NCBI GenBank assembly: GCA_024803745.1
Contig: JANJXV010000040.1
Coordinates: 524,001 to 588,000 of the forward strand
DNA: 64,000 nucleotides
Direction: 5' to 3'
DNA from: Megascapheus bottae
Taxonomy: Eukaryota; Chordata; Mammalia; Rodentia; Geomyidae
Made by a program: the position numbers and the translations under genes. Numbering within the stretch: position 1 is the stretch's first letter; each line of letters starts with the position of its first letter. Positions 1 through 12,485 of the stretch are shown here, in pieces. Below the pieces are notes generated by a model. The model did no database searches, was not told the DNA's origin, and saw nothing but the letters and a program-made list of their open reading frames with translations.

Positions 1-197
1 CCAGCCGTGGGTATTTCTAGGCCCGAAGTTCAAGTCTCACAACTAAGCCCCCCCCCAAAAAAACACACACACAAGACAGACCCCAGACCCAAGAGTGCAG
101 GCTGCTTGGCTCGGAGGCAGCTCCACCATCTTAGCCTCTTTTGGGGCTGTGTAATTTACCACTGGGAATCTTGGGCACTTCTGTTTCTCTCCCACAG

Positions 198-1360
198 CTG
201 CTGGAGGACCCCACAGAAGCACTTCCGGGATCCACAAACAAGGCGTCCCCTCAGATGGCCCCTGGAAATATATCTGCCTACGGATCAGGTGAATCCCGGG
301 GAACTCTCCCATGTTGGGGTGCTACCGGTCAGAAGCCACCCTGAACTCCAGCCTGTCCAGAGGATCACATAGTACCAGGCCCCGGACATAAAACAGGGTT
401 CAAAGGAAATGACTAGAATCCCCAGGGCCCTCTTTAGAGCTTTGCCTGATTAATACTGGACCATCCACAATTCGCTTAGCGTGGTGCTCTACCACTTGAG
501 CCACGCCTCCCGTCAGCATTTGGCTAGTGTATGTTTTTGAGAGATTCTTTCCAACCTAGCTTGGAACCATCATCTCTCTGCCCCCCTGGAGTAGCCAGAG
601 AGAGACTTCAGTCCTCTACAACTCCCAAATTTTTATATGTCTGCCAGTTCTAGGGCTTGAACTCAGGGCCTGGTCGCCACATCTATGCTTCAAGTGATTC
701 CCAGCAGTAGACTGAGCAGTCCAGGGACTTGAGATGAAGCTCTCCCTCCTCCCCTCCTCCCCCTCATGGCTCCTCCCTCCCTTTCAGAGGTGCACCGACT
801 CCACCGTCCTCTCACGGAGTTCTCGCAGAGCGTGGCCGCGCTCTTTCACAGCTTTGTCCTCAACAGCCAGCTGCAGAATTCAGGCCTGACCAGGCCGGAC
901 AGGCTCGCCCCGAGCCAGAATGTCACCCTGAGGCGACGCCGCAGAAAGCTGGCCTACTGGAAACCTTCCCCCGTGAGTGTGTGTGCACACGCGTGTGCTT
1001 GGGCCTGGCTGACACTGTGTCGATCGAGACACAAGGGGATTCAGGCTGGATTTTTTTTTTTTGCCAGTCCTGGGCTTGAGCTCAGGGCCTGAGCACTGTC
1101 CTTGGACTTTCTCAAGGCTAGAGCTCCACCACTTGAGCCTCAGCACCACTTCCCGCTTTTTTCTATGTATGTGGTACCGAGGAATCGAACCTGGGTCTCA
1201 GGAATCCCATCCTATCTCAGTTAACTCTCTTTGGTTTCTCCAGGTCTCGGAAGGGCTCTGCCGCCACTGCAACTACTGTCAGGCTAACAATGAAGACCCT
1301 TCTGACGACCCCAGCTCGGGGGGTGACAAGGGCCCCCGAGACAGCTACCTCCTGCTCTGA
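198..1360 (+). CDS. 3' part of a DPPA3/Stella-like gene (partial, 5' end outside window)
   Basis: Three exons join in frame: 198-288 (acceptor cccacag, donor gtgaat, ends phase 1), 788-972 (acceptor ctttcag, donor gtgagt, ends phase 0) and 1244-1360 (acceptor ctccag, TGA stop). The middle exon gives a hydrophobic stretch (SVAALFHSFVL) and then a basic run (LRRRRRKLAYWK). The last exon gives 38 residues including CRHCNYCQANNEDPSDD. The C-x-Y-C, five residues, D-P-S-acidic pattern matches the C-terminal pattern of DPPA3 (PGC7/Stella), a maternal chromatin factor that guards DNA methylation in oocyte and zygote. The position upstream of NANOGNB and NANOG is also where DPPA3 lies in other mammals. 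A poly(A) signal follows at 1946-1951. The rest of the protein is not obviously DPPA3. A truncated NANOS-type zinc knuckle is the main alternative. The exon structure is secure; the identity is moderate. Confidence 0.55.
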
Positions 1361-1990
1361 GGAGCCCCCCCACCTGCCGTCCAGCATTCTGTTTTGATAA
1401 GCTAAGAACTTCGACACTCTTGGATACTGCAATTCCCTTTTCTAGTGTTTTGGGGTGTGGGGTTGGGGAGCTACTTTTCTTGCGTTTTATAAACATTTTT
1501 ATGGTTATAAAGATAAAAGAGGGGGCAGGAGTGTGGCCTAGTGGTAGAGTGCTCACCTGGCATGCATGAAGACCCGGGTTCGAATCCTCAGTACTACATA
1601 CTTTGAAAAAGCCAGAAGTGGTGCTGAGGCTCAAGTGGTAGAGCTCTAGCCTTGAGAAAACCCAAGGACAGTGCTCAGGCCCTGAGTTCAAATCCCAGGA
1701 CTGACAAAATGAGTACCTTTCTTTTTGGACAAGGTGAGCTTACAAGTTTGTTTGTTTGTTTTTGTTTTCTCCCTGAGGCGGGGTCCTTTCCTACCTCCAG
1801 GCAAGGCCGCTTGGCATTGTGCAGTTAAAGGCACAACAACCCTAACTTTGATTGGGAGAGGTGGCTAACTTATTTTCTGATTTTTAAGGGTTCGAGCTGT
1901 AATAAATGGAGATTTTTGATACGTTTGTGTGCTTTTTCAGTAGCAAATAAATGCATACAAGAAATTCAAATGAGTCTTTGTGTTTTATTA
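1361..1990 (+). other. 3' UTR and poly(A) site of the DPPA3-like gene
   Basis: The AATAAA at 1946-1951, with its flank (caaataaatgcat, then gtgttttatt), is matched at 15383-15388 downstream of the modular gene, so the two genes have homologous 3' ends. A tRNA-headed dimeric SINE, plus orientation, sits inside at about 1519-1708. Confidence 0.6.
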
Positions 1991-3310
1991 AAATTCTGTA
2001 TTTGTGTCTGTGTGTACTAGGGTTTGAACTCGTAGCCTTTCCATTCTAGCTGGCTTTTTCACTTCCGACGTGGAGCTAGCTCTCTACCACTCCTTTTTGC
2101 TGGTTCCTTGGAGATAACTCCTCAGCCACTTTCCTGTCCTAGGCTGGCTTTGAACTGTGGTCCTCAGATCTCGGCCTCCTGAGTAGCTGGGGTGGCAGGC
2201 GTGAGTCACCAGTCAGTGCCTGGTTTGGGGTAAGAATTGAAATGGTATGAGGTGTCTTCCAGTGTTCCTCATGGGGAGAAGCTGGGGCGTGGGCTTGAGA
2301 CTTAAGGTGGGGGTCCCCACAGTGGGACTCTGGACGGCTGTCTCCCCAACTCTCCAGTCAGGACCCTGAACAGTCACAGAGACAACAGAATTTGTGCACA
2401 GCGTTCTGAGTTTGGCAATCATTCATTCACTTAGTTGTTCATTTCATTCATTCACTTGCTCACTCACCAATTCTTTTATTCCTTCCCTCATTCACTCATT
2501 TGTTAACTCATCCAATCACCCCACCCTCCCCCTTGCTTGCTCATTTCATTGCTTCATTCCCTAACTGCTTCATTCATTCACTGACTCCTCTCTCCACTTA
2601 GCAATGGGCTGAGCTCATTCATTAGATCCTTGAGCTGACTGGACTCTGGTTTGAACCCACGTGAGCTGCAACCCAGTCTCTAGGGATGCCTTTTCCTTTT
2701 TATTAATGCCGCCAGTCGTGGGACTTGAACTTGGGGCCTGGGCACTGTCCTTAATCTGCTTTTGCTCGAGGCTGGCGCTCTACCCCTTGAGCCACATTTC
2801 CAGCCCCTATTTTTTTTACTTTAATTGTAAAAAAAAAAAAAAAAGAGAAAAGCCTCTCAACTTCAGCTCCTCCATCTTGGGCCTTTGAGGGCTGGGTTTG
2901 CAGGCCGACTCCACCACACCCAGCCATTTCCAAGGCTGTGGCCTCAATCTCCCGCCCTCCACCCTTCTGTGTCCTTGCAGTTGTGTCTCCATGAAGTCAA
3001 TCTGAGGACTGAAGAGAGCCAGGGAGCCAGAAGTTCCCGGATTGAAATTTGGAATAGCTTATTTTTTCCCCCCTTGGTCCTATCTCAATGCCAAATCCTT
3101 TGTTTGCTATGTCTATTGTCTGTGATAGGAAAGAGACATTTGCATGCAATGAACCAATACTGGGGTGTCTGTTGGGGGATCAGTGAAGAATTAGGAGATG
3201 ACTCGCTGTATTCTGATTTTCAAGTATTGTTGATTTGGGGTAAAAGGAGCCATCAGTGTCTTGGCGGAATGGTCACGAGTGCGTAAATGTGCATAGAAAG
3301 AACTTAAAAG
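1991..3310 (+). pseudogene. Decayed second copy of the DPPA3-like 3' region, with SINEs
   Basis: After a minus-oriented SINE (2005-2220), 2221-2340 resembles the intron just before B-type exons of the modular gene (gagaagctggggcgtgggc, then ggtccccac). A stretch with an acceptor-like ccttgcag at 2973-2980, followed by gaggactgaag and agttcccgga at about 3004-3042, matches 15225-15275 of the modular gene's 3' region. No exon in this copy stays open. TTCA-rich simple sequence fills 2420-2580, and a further minus-strand SINE lies at 2700-2810. Confidence 0.45.
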
Positions 3311-3446
3311 TGAATTTTTTTTGGGGGGGGTGGGGAGCTATTGATTGGGAAGGACTTGAACTCAGGGCCTGAGCACAGTCTCTGAGCTTTTTCACTCGAG
3401 GCTGGTTGCTCTACCACTTGCACCACAGCTCCACTTCTGCCTTCTG

Positions 3447-3493
<47 letters not shown>

Positions 3494-3555
3494 CATTGAA
3501 GAGAAGAGTCTCAGGGACTTTCTTGCCCGGGCTTGTGTTTGAACCTCTGGCTTGA
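3311..3555. repeat. Minus-oriented SINE and (TG)n microsatellite
   Basis: A minus-oriented dimeric SINE fragment (cttgaactcagggcctgagc) at 3345-3440 is followed by about 20 TG units at 3449-3491. Confidence 0.7.
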
Positions 3556-4863
3556 GTTTTCCTTTTCCTGGAACACTAAGAAGCAAGGGAGATGAGGCGC
3601 CCCTGTCAGCCCTCGCCATCCATCTTCCAGGATCCTCCCCACCCTCGGGGCCTCCACTCTCAGGCCTCCACCCTGCAGCCTCCACTGGATTCCAGGAGCT
3701 CAAAATCCTTAGTTCCTCCACCCCTGGATGGTAGGGTAGGTTTTTTTCGGGGGGGGGAGGTAAGTAAGGATTCTGGGGTGACCCCAGCCTCCCCTCTCCC
3801 ACCTATCTCTGATGTTAGACTTCTCCATTACTCTGAGACACCTTAGCATAGGCTACAATTAAGAGGAAAGTTGGCCCCTACTGTGAAATGCTGTGGTAGG
3901 AACATGGAAAAGGGGGGGGGCACAGGCCTTCCCAGTGGGCTTGGAGTTCGTGGGAGTGGATTTAGGGGGGACCCGCTTATAGAGGTCTTCACAAGAAACT
4001 AAGTCAGCCAAAATCACACCATAGGTCCTGGGGTGCACGAATAAACTTGGAGCGGAATCAGATATCCAGGGGCTACTGGGAGCTTGGCTTGAGCTGAGGG
4101 AATAAGGCTCAGTCAATCCTTTCTAGTCCAGCTTTAGATACCAAAGAAGATTGGGCGGGGAGTGGAGAAGTCGGTTATTGACAGAAATTGGGGGGCACTG
4201 GGGAGAGAAAAGCCTAAATAAAGGCTTAGATTTCTTGTACCTTGGCCTTGGGGTGGAGATGAGAATGAGAAAAGCTTTTGACAAGGTGCTTTATCCTTAA
4301 CTACAATCCTCTTGGAACTACTGTTTTGTTCTGGGTTTTGGTGGTGGTGGTGGTTGTGGGGTTTGAACTCTGAGCCTAGGTGCTGTCCCTAAGCTCTTCA
4401 GCTCAAGGCTACCGCCCTATCCCTGGAGCCAAGCCCCACTTCCCTTTTTCTAGTGGTTCATTAGAGATAAAAGTCTCAAGGACTTGAGTGTCTAGGCTGG
4501 CTTTGAACCTTGATCCTCAGATCTCAGCCTCCTGAGTAGATGGAAACAACTGTTATCTGGTTGAGATTGTCTTCCATTTTTTTTCTTGTGTAATATTTCA
4601 TATATGCATGTATATAACACTCGCACCCTTGGATTGAAAGGGAGAAGGAAAGCTGAATGGATGAATCTTCAATTGGGAAAGATTCCCTTGAATCTCCAGA
4701 TTCCTGAAACCCCAGCTCCTGGATTTCCAGCCCACTCTGGCTCACTCTCCAGTAACTTTCCTGTTTCACTAGATCTGGGTGGGCTGGCAGACCGGATGCT
4801 AGAAGGTTGTCCCTGGGGTGGGTCATAAGGTTGAGAAGGGCTGAGCCGAAGCTCAGAGGGCCT

Positions 4864-4869
4864 TATAAA
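4864..4869 (+). promoter_or_regulatory. TATA box of the NANOG-derived promoter copy
   Basis: TATAAA in ccttataaagctgc is orthologous in position to the NANOG TATA box at 36381-36386. Transcription would start near 4893. Confidence 0.55.
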
Positions 4870-4892
4870 GCTGCGAACTCTTGGACTTGGGT

Positions 4893-5104
4893 TGGAGGCT
4901 GGATTTGATCACCTTTGCTCTAAGGAGAAGAAGTTTTCTCTCTGGTTTCCTGCTGAAGATCTTTATTTTCAATGAATCATCTTAGCCACAGGGCGGATTT
5001 CCAGTGAATTCAAAGTTTGCCAAGCCAGCCGATGCCCAGGACAGTTTGCGAGTACCCAAGAGCTGCCAGACCCCAGAGGACATGCCAGCTCCACACAGGC
5101 ACAC
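4893..5104 (+). other. Predicted noncoding exon 1 (NANOG exon 1-derived)
   Basis: The 3' end is the donor ACAC|gtaaga at 5105, aligned with the NANOG exon 1 donor at 36622. The 5' end is estimated from the TATA box. The NANOG reading frame has lost its ATG (the aligned position reads gcggatttc), and no upstream ATG here joins in frame to the next exon. Translation therefore likely starts in the following exon at 6361, which has the strong context accATGg. Confidence 0.45.
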
Positions 5105-6360
5105 GTAAGAGAGGGACTTGAAGCCGGACCTGGTGACTCACGCCTGTAATCCCAGCTACTCAGAAGGCTGAGATGGGAGGGATAGCAGTTCTAAGCCAGC
5201 CTGGGCAGGAAAGTCTGTGAAAGACTCTACATCTCCAATGAACTGCCCCCCAAAAAACAAAATGGAGCTATGATTCAAGGAAGGGAGCGCTAGCCTTGAG
5301 CAAAAAACTCAGGGACAACACCCAGGCCCTGAGTTCAAGCCCCAGGATGGGTCCAAACAAACAAAAAAGAAAGAAAGAAAAGAAAAATTTAATCCTGGGA
5401 GAGCCATGGTTCCTTACAGGGAAAGAGAGGAGAAGGAGAAAATGCGTCTATTGGAAATACAATGATGGTGGAAATTATAATGCAATGCCATTCCCAGCAC
5501 ACATTCTAGAAACCATTCTAGAAACCACACAGTCTTTTTTTTTTTTTGGCCAGTCCTGGGCTTGAGCTCAGGGCCTGAGCACTGTCCTTGGACTTTCTCA
5601 AGGCTAGAGCTCTACCACGTGAGCCTCAGCACCACTTCTGGCTTTTTTCTATGTATGTGGTACCGAGGAATCAAACCCGGGTCTTCATGCATGCTAGGCA
5701 AGCACTCTACCACTAGGCCAAACTCCCAGCCTATGTGTAGTATATCTATATATTAATAATAATAATAATTACAATAATAATAATAATGATTGCATTCCCC
5801 TGACCCCCCCAAAGAGTGGAACAAAGTGGTTATAGGAAGTAAACCCAGGAGCTGAGGTTTGGGGGGACCCAGAGACCCAGAGCCACCCCAAACCCTAATT
5901 TAGATTTTCCCAAGATTCCATTCACCAAGAATTTGATTACTTTTTTCTGGGGCGTGGTGTGCAGATAGGAAGCTAGAAACTTCCATAGAGAACAAGATTT
6001 TCTCCTCCTCCTTCTGAGAAAGACAGCTACACAATAAATAGCTTATAATTTGCATAAGCCTCAGTTTCCCCCCTAGGCCCAGGAGGGAGGAGTGAGTCCA
6101 CACCCATGGATAGGAATGAATTCCTTTTAAGTCTGGGATTTCAGAAAATTCTCTGTGTTCTGAGAGTATTCTCGACTCCCCACCTGGGTGTTACAGCTTG
6201 GCCTTTTTTGGGGGGAATCTCACCGAGTTCCTTGTTTCTTAGAGTCTCCTGGGCTTTCTCACCCCTGGCTGGTTTGGGACCACAATCCTCCAGCTTCCTG
6301 AGCTTTTTCATGAGTGTATAGTTTTCCCTCGGCCCGCTTTGCTCTTGCTCACAGGTAACC

Positions 6361-9300
6361 ATGGATGAGTTGAGCTTGTTCAAGGAAAAACTGGTCCTGG
6401 AATCTGCAGAGGACTCTTCGGACGAGTTTCTGTTGGTGTCCGATGGAAGCAGCTCCTGGGGTGATTTAGGTGAGTCATATACGATTCCCCAAGTTGGTTT
6501 TGGGGGAGTCAAGAGACCACCCTGAATTCAGGCCCTGCAGCTCTCCAGAAGAGCACAGAACACCAGACCTCAGGCAGGGGTGAGCCAGGAGTATAACTGG
6601 CTCCAGACCCAAAACAGGGGAGTCCAAGGGGGAAGAAACGGGGGGGGGGAGGGAGGGATGAGGGGATGAGAATTGCATGGGGTTTGTGTGTTTAGGAGAC
6701 ATTTAACACCCAAGTCCAGTTTCTAGAGACAGGAAATTAGAAGACTCCCTGGGTCTGACTAGTTCTGTCTGGTTAGTCCTGAACCATCCACAATTCACAC
6801 AGGAGATCTCAAAACTTCCCTGAGCCTGGTTGGTGCTCGACTACTTGAGCCATGGCTACAGTCAGTATTTGGCTAGAAGGACTGAGATAAAATGTGGAGA
6901 AAGTTATCTGCCCAGGCTAGCTTTGAACAGTAAACTTTGTTCTCAGTAAAGGGCCTTAGAAGCGTAAGTCACTAGATTTTTTTTTTCTTTTTCTTTCTTT
7001 TTTCTTTTTTTTTGACAGTGAGGAGGCTTCAGCTATGGGCCTCAAGGCTGTCTCTGAGCTCTTCAGCTCTAGGCTACGGCCCTACCCCTTGAGGCACAGC
7101 GTCATTACTGGTGGTTTTCTGTTGGTTATTTGGAGATAAGAGTTTCTAGCTACTCTGGAGGCTGAGATCTGAGGATGAAGATTCAAAGCACAAAAGGACC
7201 TGAGACTCTTATCTCCGATTAACTTCTATAAAATGGAAGTCAGACTATGGCTCTGGGGGTAGGGTGGTAGCCTTGAGCTGAGGAGCTCTGGGACAGGTCC
7301 CAGGCCAAGTTCAAGCCCCACGACAAACGTCTCATGTTCTTTAGTGCCCAGGCTGGCTTTGAACCATGGTCCTCAGATCTCAGCCTCCTGAGTAGCTAGG
7401 ATGACAGGCGGAAGCCATCACATTTGGCTGCCACCATATTTATTTATTTGCCAGTGTTGGGGCTTGAATTAAGAGCCTAAGCACTGTCCCTTGGGCTTTC
7501 TCAAGGCTAGCACTCTGCCACTTGAGCCACTGCACCACTGCTGGCTTTTTCTGTGCACATGGTAGAGGAATGGAACCCCAGCCTTTGTGCATGCTAGGCA
7601 AGCACTCTACCACTAGGCCAAACTCCTGGCCCCACTGTCGATTTTTATATTTTATTTTACTGCATCCTGGGGCTTGAATTCAGAGCCTGGGATCTGTCCC
7701 TGAGCTTTTATTTATTTTTTTTGTCCCTTCCAGTTTTGTTTAATTTTTTTTTGATTAATTGATTTATTTTGTGACTCGTTGGTGCTAAGAGCCTCCTGGG
7801 CTTTCCTGCCTGGGCTGGCTAAGAACCACCTGCACCTGGGTTAGGATAAGGATTAAAAGCGGGTATGGTGAGAAGCTGGGGTGTGGGCCTGACACTTGAG
7901 ATGGGGTCCCCAGGCTTAAGAGGCTTCCCTTCCCTGCAGAGGACTCCGTGCCTGGCGCAACGTCCTCAGAGCTGGTGAGTCCAAGTCTGCTGGCCGGGGC
8001 CCAGGGAGTCAGCCCCATCTGCAGCATGGATCAGGCGAGTGTGATGAGAGGAGGGACTGCCAGACCTGGGGTGCCTTTGGGATCTGAGATTGGCAGCCAT
8101 TCATTCTGGTTCACTCTCCCGCACCTTCCTGAAAAACAAAGTTGACTTCAACCAAGAAAGCTCCCACCAGCCAAAATCCCACAAGAACCCTGAGCAAGAG
8201 CTGCTGCTTTTATATACTTCAACCTGCAGGCCACGCCCCTCGGCTCCCATTGGCTGGTGTCAGTCTCCTCTTCTCCCATTGGTGGACCTTAAGCCCCTCT
8301 GCTCCCATTGGCTGAGCTCAGTCCCCTCGTCTCCCATTGGTGGACCTTAAGCCCCTCTGCTCCCATTGGCTGAGCTATGTCCCCTTGTCTCCCATTGGCT
8401 GAGCTCAGTCCCCTCTGCCCCCCCATTGGCTGAGCTCAGGCTCCTCTGCTCCCATTAGCTGAACTCAGGGCCTTTTCTGCCCTGGCTGTCTTTATCTATA
8501 GCTGAGATCACGCATGGTGGTGGTTGTCTGTAGTCCCCAAACTTCAGAAGAAGGGGGAGAATAATGGTGGGAAGCTGAGTAGCACAAGCTATTAGGATAA
8601 CCTGCAGGATTGTCACTGACCGTGACACAATTGAAAGGAAGCCAGAGGCAAAGGCCTCAGGCCGCCACTCTTCCCTGGAGGTCCAGAATCTTGGGCTTTT
8701 TCATGAATGCATAATTTTTCCCCAGCCTCTTTGGAGAATATTCTTTGCTCTTCCCCACAGCAGCCAAGAGATGTCTCAGAGGTGTTGCAGCAAGCCCAGA
8801 CCCTGCAGTCTTCAGAGACATGGGATGAAGACAGCTCCTGGAGTGACTTAGGTGGACCCCCCCCCACTGGCCTGTCCTACTTGGGGTCCTGGGGGTCAGA
8901 TGCCACCCTATATTCTGGTACTGCGGCTTTGCTCTCCAGAAGAGCATAGGGTACCTGGATCCTGCCACAAAACACAGGGCTCAAATGAGGAAGAAAAAGA
9001 GGAAAAGAAGAGCATTGCATGGCGTTTGCTGTGTTGAGGAGACACTCAGCTCGCACGCCCAATTTCTAGAGAAAGGAAATTAGAACATTCTCCAGTTCCT
9101 ACTTGATAGCTATTCCTGACTATTCCTGAACCATCCATAATTCACAGACAGTGAATCTCAGAACTTCCTTTGGCCTGGTGCTCTGCCACTTGAGCCATGC
9201 CTCCCAGCTAGCATTTGGCTAGATGATTGCGAGTAAAATGTGTAAATAATTTTATCTGCCCCAGGCTAGCTTTGAACAGTGAACTTTGCTCTCAGTAACT

Positions 9301-9455
9301 GGCCTTAGAAGCATGAGCCGCTGTAGATTTTCATATTTTATTTTGCATCCTCTGACTTGAACTCAGGGCCTGGGTTCTAGCCCTGAGCACTTTTTTTTTT
9401 TTTTTTGCTCAGTGAAAAGGCACAGATCTACATCTGGCTGTGTGTGTGTGTGTGT

Positions 9456-9491
<36 letters not shown>

Positions 9492-12444
9492 GAGACAGAC
9501 AAATGCACTGGTGCTAAATGTCTCCTGGACTTTCCTGCCCAGGCTGGCTTTGAACCCCAGTTCCCCAGATCTCAGCTTCTTGAGTAGCTGGCATGACAGG
9601 CCTGAGCCAGCAGCGCCTGGCTTAGGATAAGAATGGAGAGACGGTGTGCGGTGTCTTCCTCTGTTGGTGAGAAGCTGGGGTGTGGGCCTGAGAGTTGAGA
9701 CAGGGTCCCCAGGATCAGAGTCGCCCCTTCCTTGCAGGGGACTCTGTGCCGGGTACATCAGCCGCTGCATCCCAGAGCTCACACACAAGCCTGAATCTGG
9801 ACAGCCAGCAAGCCACAATGCCAGCTGAAGCTCGGGGACACAGTTGTGACCAGGCGAGTGATCACAGAAGGGACAAGCTTGGGGGGTCCGGCTACGGGGA
9901 TGTGTAACTCCCTTCTAACTCCATCGCCCCCTCAGTTCCCATCTTAGGGGCGAAGCAGACTCTGGAGCTGTGGGTGTCTTCTTCTTAGGCCTGGGTGCTG
10001 GGACTGTGTTAGAATTAGAGTTGGGGTGTCACCAAGAACCCCAATTCGAAAGGAACAAGGCAAGGCGAAGTTGACTCTACAGAGCAAAACCTGCACCAGC
10101 CCAGACTCCACCAGGAGACGCCCAAAGCAGAAGGCTGCTCCTTTATATACCTACATCAGCAGGACCCGCCCCTCTGCCCTCATTGGCTATGCCCAGACTC
10201 TCTCTCCTCCCATTGGTTGGGCTCAGACCTCTCTCTTCCCATTGGATAGTCTGAGGCTCCTTTGCTCCCATTGGCTATGCCCAGATTCCCTCTTCTCCCA
10301 TTGGGTGAACTCAGGCCCCTCTTTTCTCATTGGCTGAGCTGAATGACTTGGCTGCCTGGGAATGTGGCTTAGTGGTAAAGCCTTCACCTACCATGCATGG
10401 AGCTCTGGGTTCGATTCCTCAGTGCTCCATACACAGAAAAAAAAAATCTGGAATGCCAGGCATGGTGGCTCACGCCTGTCATCCTAGCTATTCAGGAGGC
10501 TGAGATCTGAGGATCCAGGTTCAAAGCCAGCCTGGCCACAAAAGGAGCTGAGACTCTTATCTCCAATTAACCTCTAGAAAATGAGAAGTGGGGTTTGGCT
10601 CAAGGGTAGAGTGGTAGCCTTGAGCTGAAGGGCTTAGGGACAACACCCAGGCCCAGTTCAAGCCCCATGACCCCCCCCACACACACACACACATAAATCT
10701 GGAGCTATCAGCTTAGGGACAAGACCCAGGCCCAGACATCAAAGCCCACACGAGGGGAAAGAGGAGGGAAGGAGGCTGAAATCATTTCACTGATAGAATA
10801 GCTGTGCTCAGTTTACAAAAGAAGCCAGAGGTAGAGCCCACAGCCCACAGGCTTCGCTCTTGTTACAGCATACTCGAGCCTCTTCCACACCACTGCCAAC
10901 CCACTCCTCAGGGGCGCTTCAGATCACCCTGATCCCGGAGTCTGAGACATCAGACGAAGACAGCACCTCAAGTCACCTAGGTCAGTTCCTGGGGCCACCC
11001 TAGCTCACAGTTTGGGGGTCAGAGGACACCCTGATTCGTCCACTGCCCGTTGTGCTCTCCAGAGGACCACAGGGTGCCAGGCCCCAGACAAAGGAGGGCC
11101 AGCCTTGGAGTGGCCCCAGACACAAAACGGGTTCAAAGGGGAAGATAAAGAGGGAGGGGTGAGAATTTCCTGGGGTTCTCTGAGTTTAGAAGACATTCAA
11201 CATCCATATCCAGTTTGGGGGAAAGGAAATTGCTAGAATCTCCAGGACCCACTTGATAGCTTTGTCCTGAACCATCCACAATTCCCAGACAGGGAATCTG
11301 AAAACCTCCCCTTGGCCAGGTGCTCATCCACTTGAGCCATGCCTCCAGTCAGCATTTTGGTCTATTTTAGGGGTTGAGAGGGGGTTTTTCTATTCTTCTT
11401 GATGAGCAGGTGGGCTGGTGGGTCTGGGGTCCCCACCCTCAGTCTCCTCCTTTTCTTGCAGCTTGTACAGCTTGCAGGAAGTGGAATGTGGAATCTGGTG
11501 ATTCTCCTACTTTACAGGGCAGTTTGAGGGGGCTGAGACCACCAGGAGACAGAGTCCCCCAGGGAAGAGAGTTCTTGGACCCCTCTCTCTTTGAGAAGAT
11601 CACGGTCGGTGACCCGGTGAGTGGGATCGCAGGAGGGACTGCCAGGCCAGGGTCACTTTGTGTATCCACTTAGTCATTTTATTTACACATTCACTCAGTC
11701 ATCCATTCACACACTCACTCCACTCCATCTCAGTCCCTTGCTTGGTCAATCTCTTATTTCTTAATTTCTTTACTCCCTCCCTCATTCATTCGTTCATCAC
11801 TCATTCATTCACTCACTCACCCACTTGTGCATCCACTGCTTCTCTTCCTGGCTAGCTCATTCATTCACCCAGCCACCACATCCCTTTGCCCCCATTGGCT
11901 GAGGCCCGGGCTTCTCTCTTCTCATTGGCTGGGCCCAGGCCCCTGTGTCTCCATTGGCTGAGGCCTGGGCTTCTCTCTTCCCATTGGCTGGGCCCAGGCC
12001 CCTGTGTCCCCATTGGCTGAGGCCTGGGCTTCTCTCTTCCCATTGGCTGGGCCCAGACCCCTGTGTCCCCATTGGTTGAGGCCAGGGCTTCTCTCTTCTT
12101 ATTGGCTGGGATCAGGACCCTCTGCCCCTATTGGCTGAGGCTCTGGCCTCTCTCCACTCATTGGCTGGGCTCAGGACCCTCTGCCCCTGTTGACTGTAAT
12201 CCCAGCAGAGCTACATGGCAAATCTTACAGAATAAATACAAATACAGAGGCTGAGAGGCTGGGAAGGTGGCCTAGTGGCGGAGTGCATGAAGCCCTGGGT
12301 TCGATTCCTCAGTGCCACAGGCACAGAAAAAGCCAGAACTGGTGCTATGGCTCAAGTGGTAGAGTTGCTAGCCTTGAGCTCAAAGCTCAGGGACAGTGCC
12401 CAGGCCTTGAGTTCAAGCTCCTGGGTTGCCACAAAATAAGTCAA

Positions 12445-12485
<41 letters not shown>

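Larger units (their letters stand above)
3555..5540 (+). promoter_or_regulatory. Duplicate of the NANOG upstream region, promoter and exon 1
   Basis: This segment aligns in order with 32475-36890, the NANOG 5' flank. Shared landmarks include actaagaag (3575 and 32493), gcctccac..tgcagcc (3650 and 32610), gatgaatcttcaatt (4657 and 36174), ctgggcaggcag-like ggctgggctggcag sequence (4780 and 36291), ttataaagctgc (4863 and 36380), ccaaggacagttt-type exon 1 sequence (5038 and 36537), a donor site (5105 and 36622) and the SINE just inside intron 1. NANOG's own copy is longer because of extra SINE insertions. The start codon and octamer-Sox element of NANOG are not kept here. It probably supplies the promoter and a noncoding first exon for the modular gene downstream. 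Confidence 0.8.

Noticed and set aside
1244..1360. NANOS zinc-finger identity for the Cys-rich exon
   Set aside because: CNYCQANNE resembles the start of a NANOS finger, but the following His/Cys ligands are absent, NANOS genes are usually intronless, and position favours DPPA3. Kept as an alternative only.
8241..12195. Regular 29-30 bp repeats resembling CRISPR repeats
   Set aside because: There are no unique spacers between repeats; units are contiguous and degenerate, inside introns of a mammalian gene. They are minisatellites.
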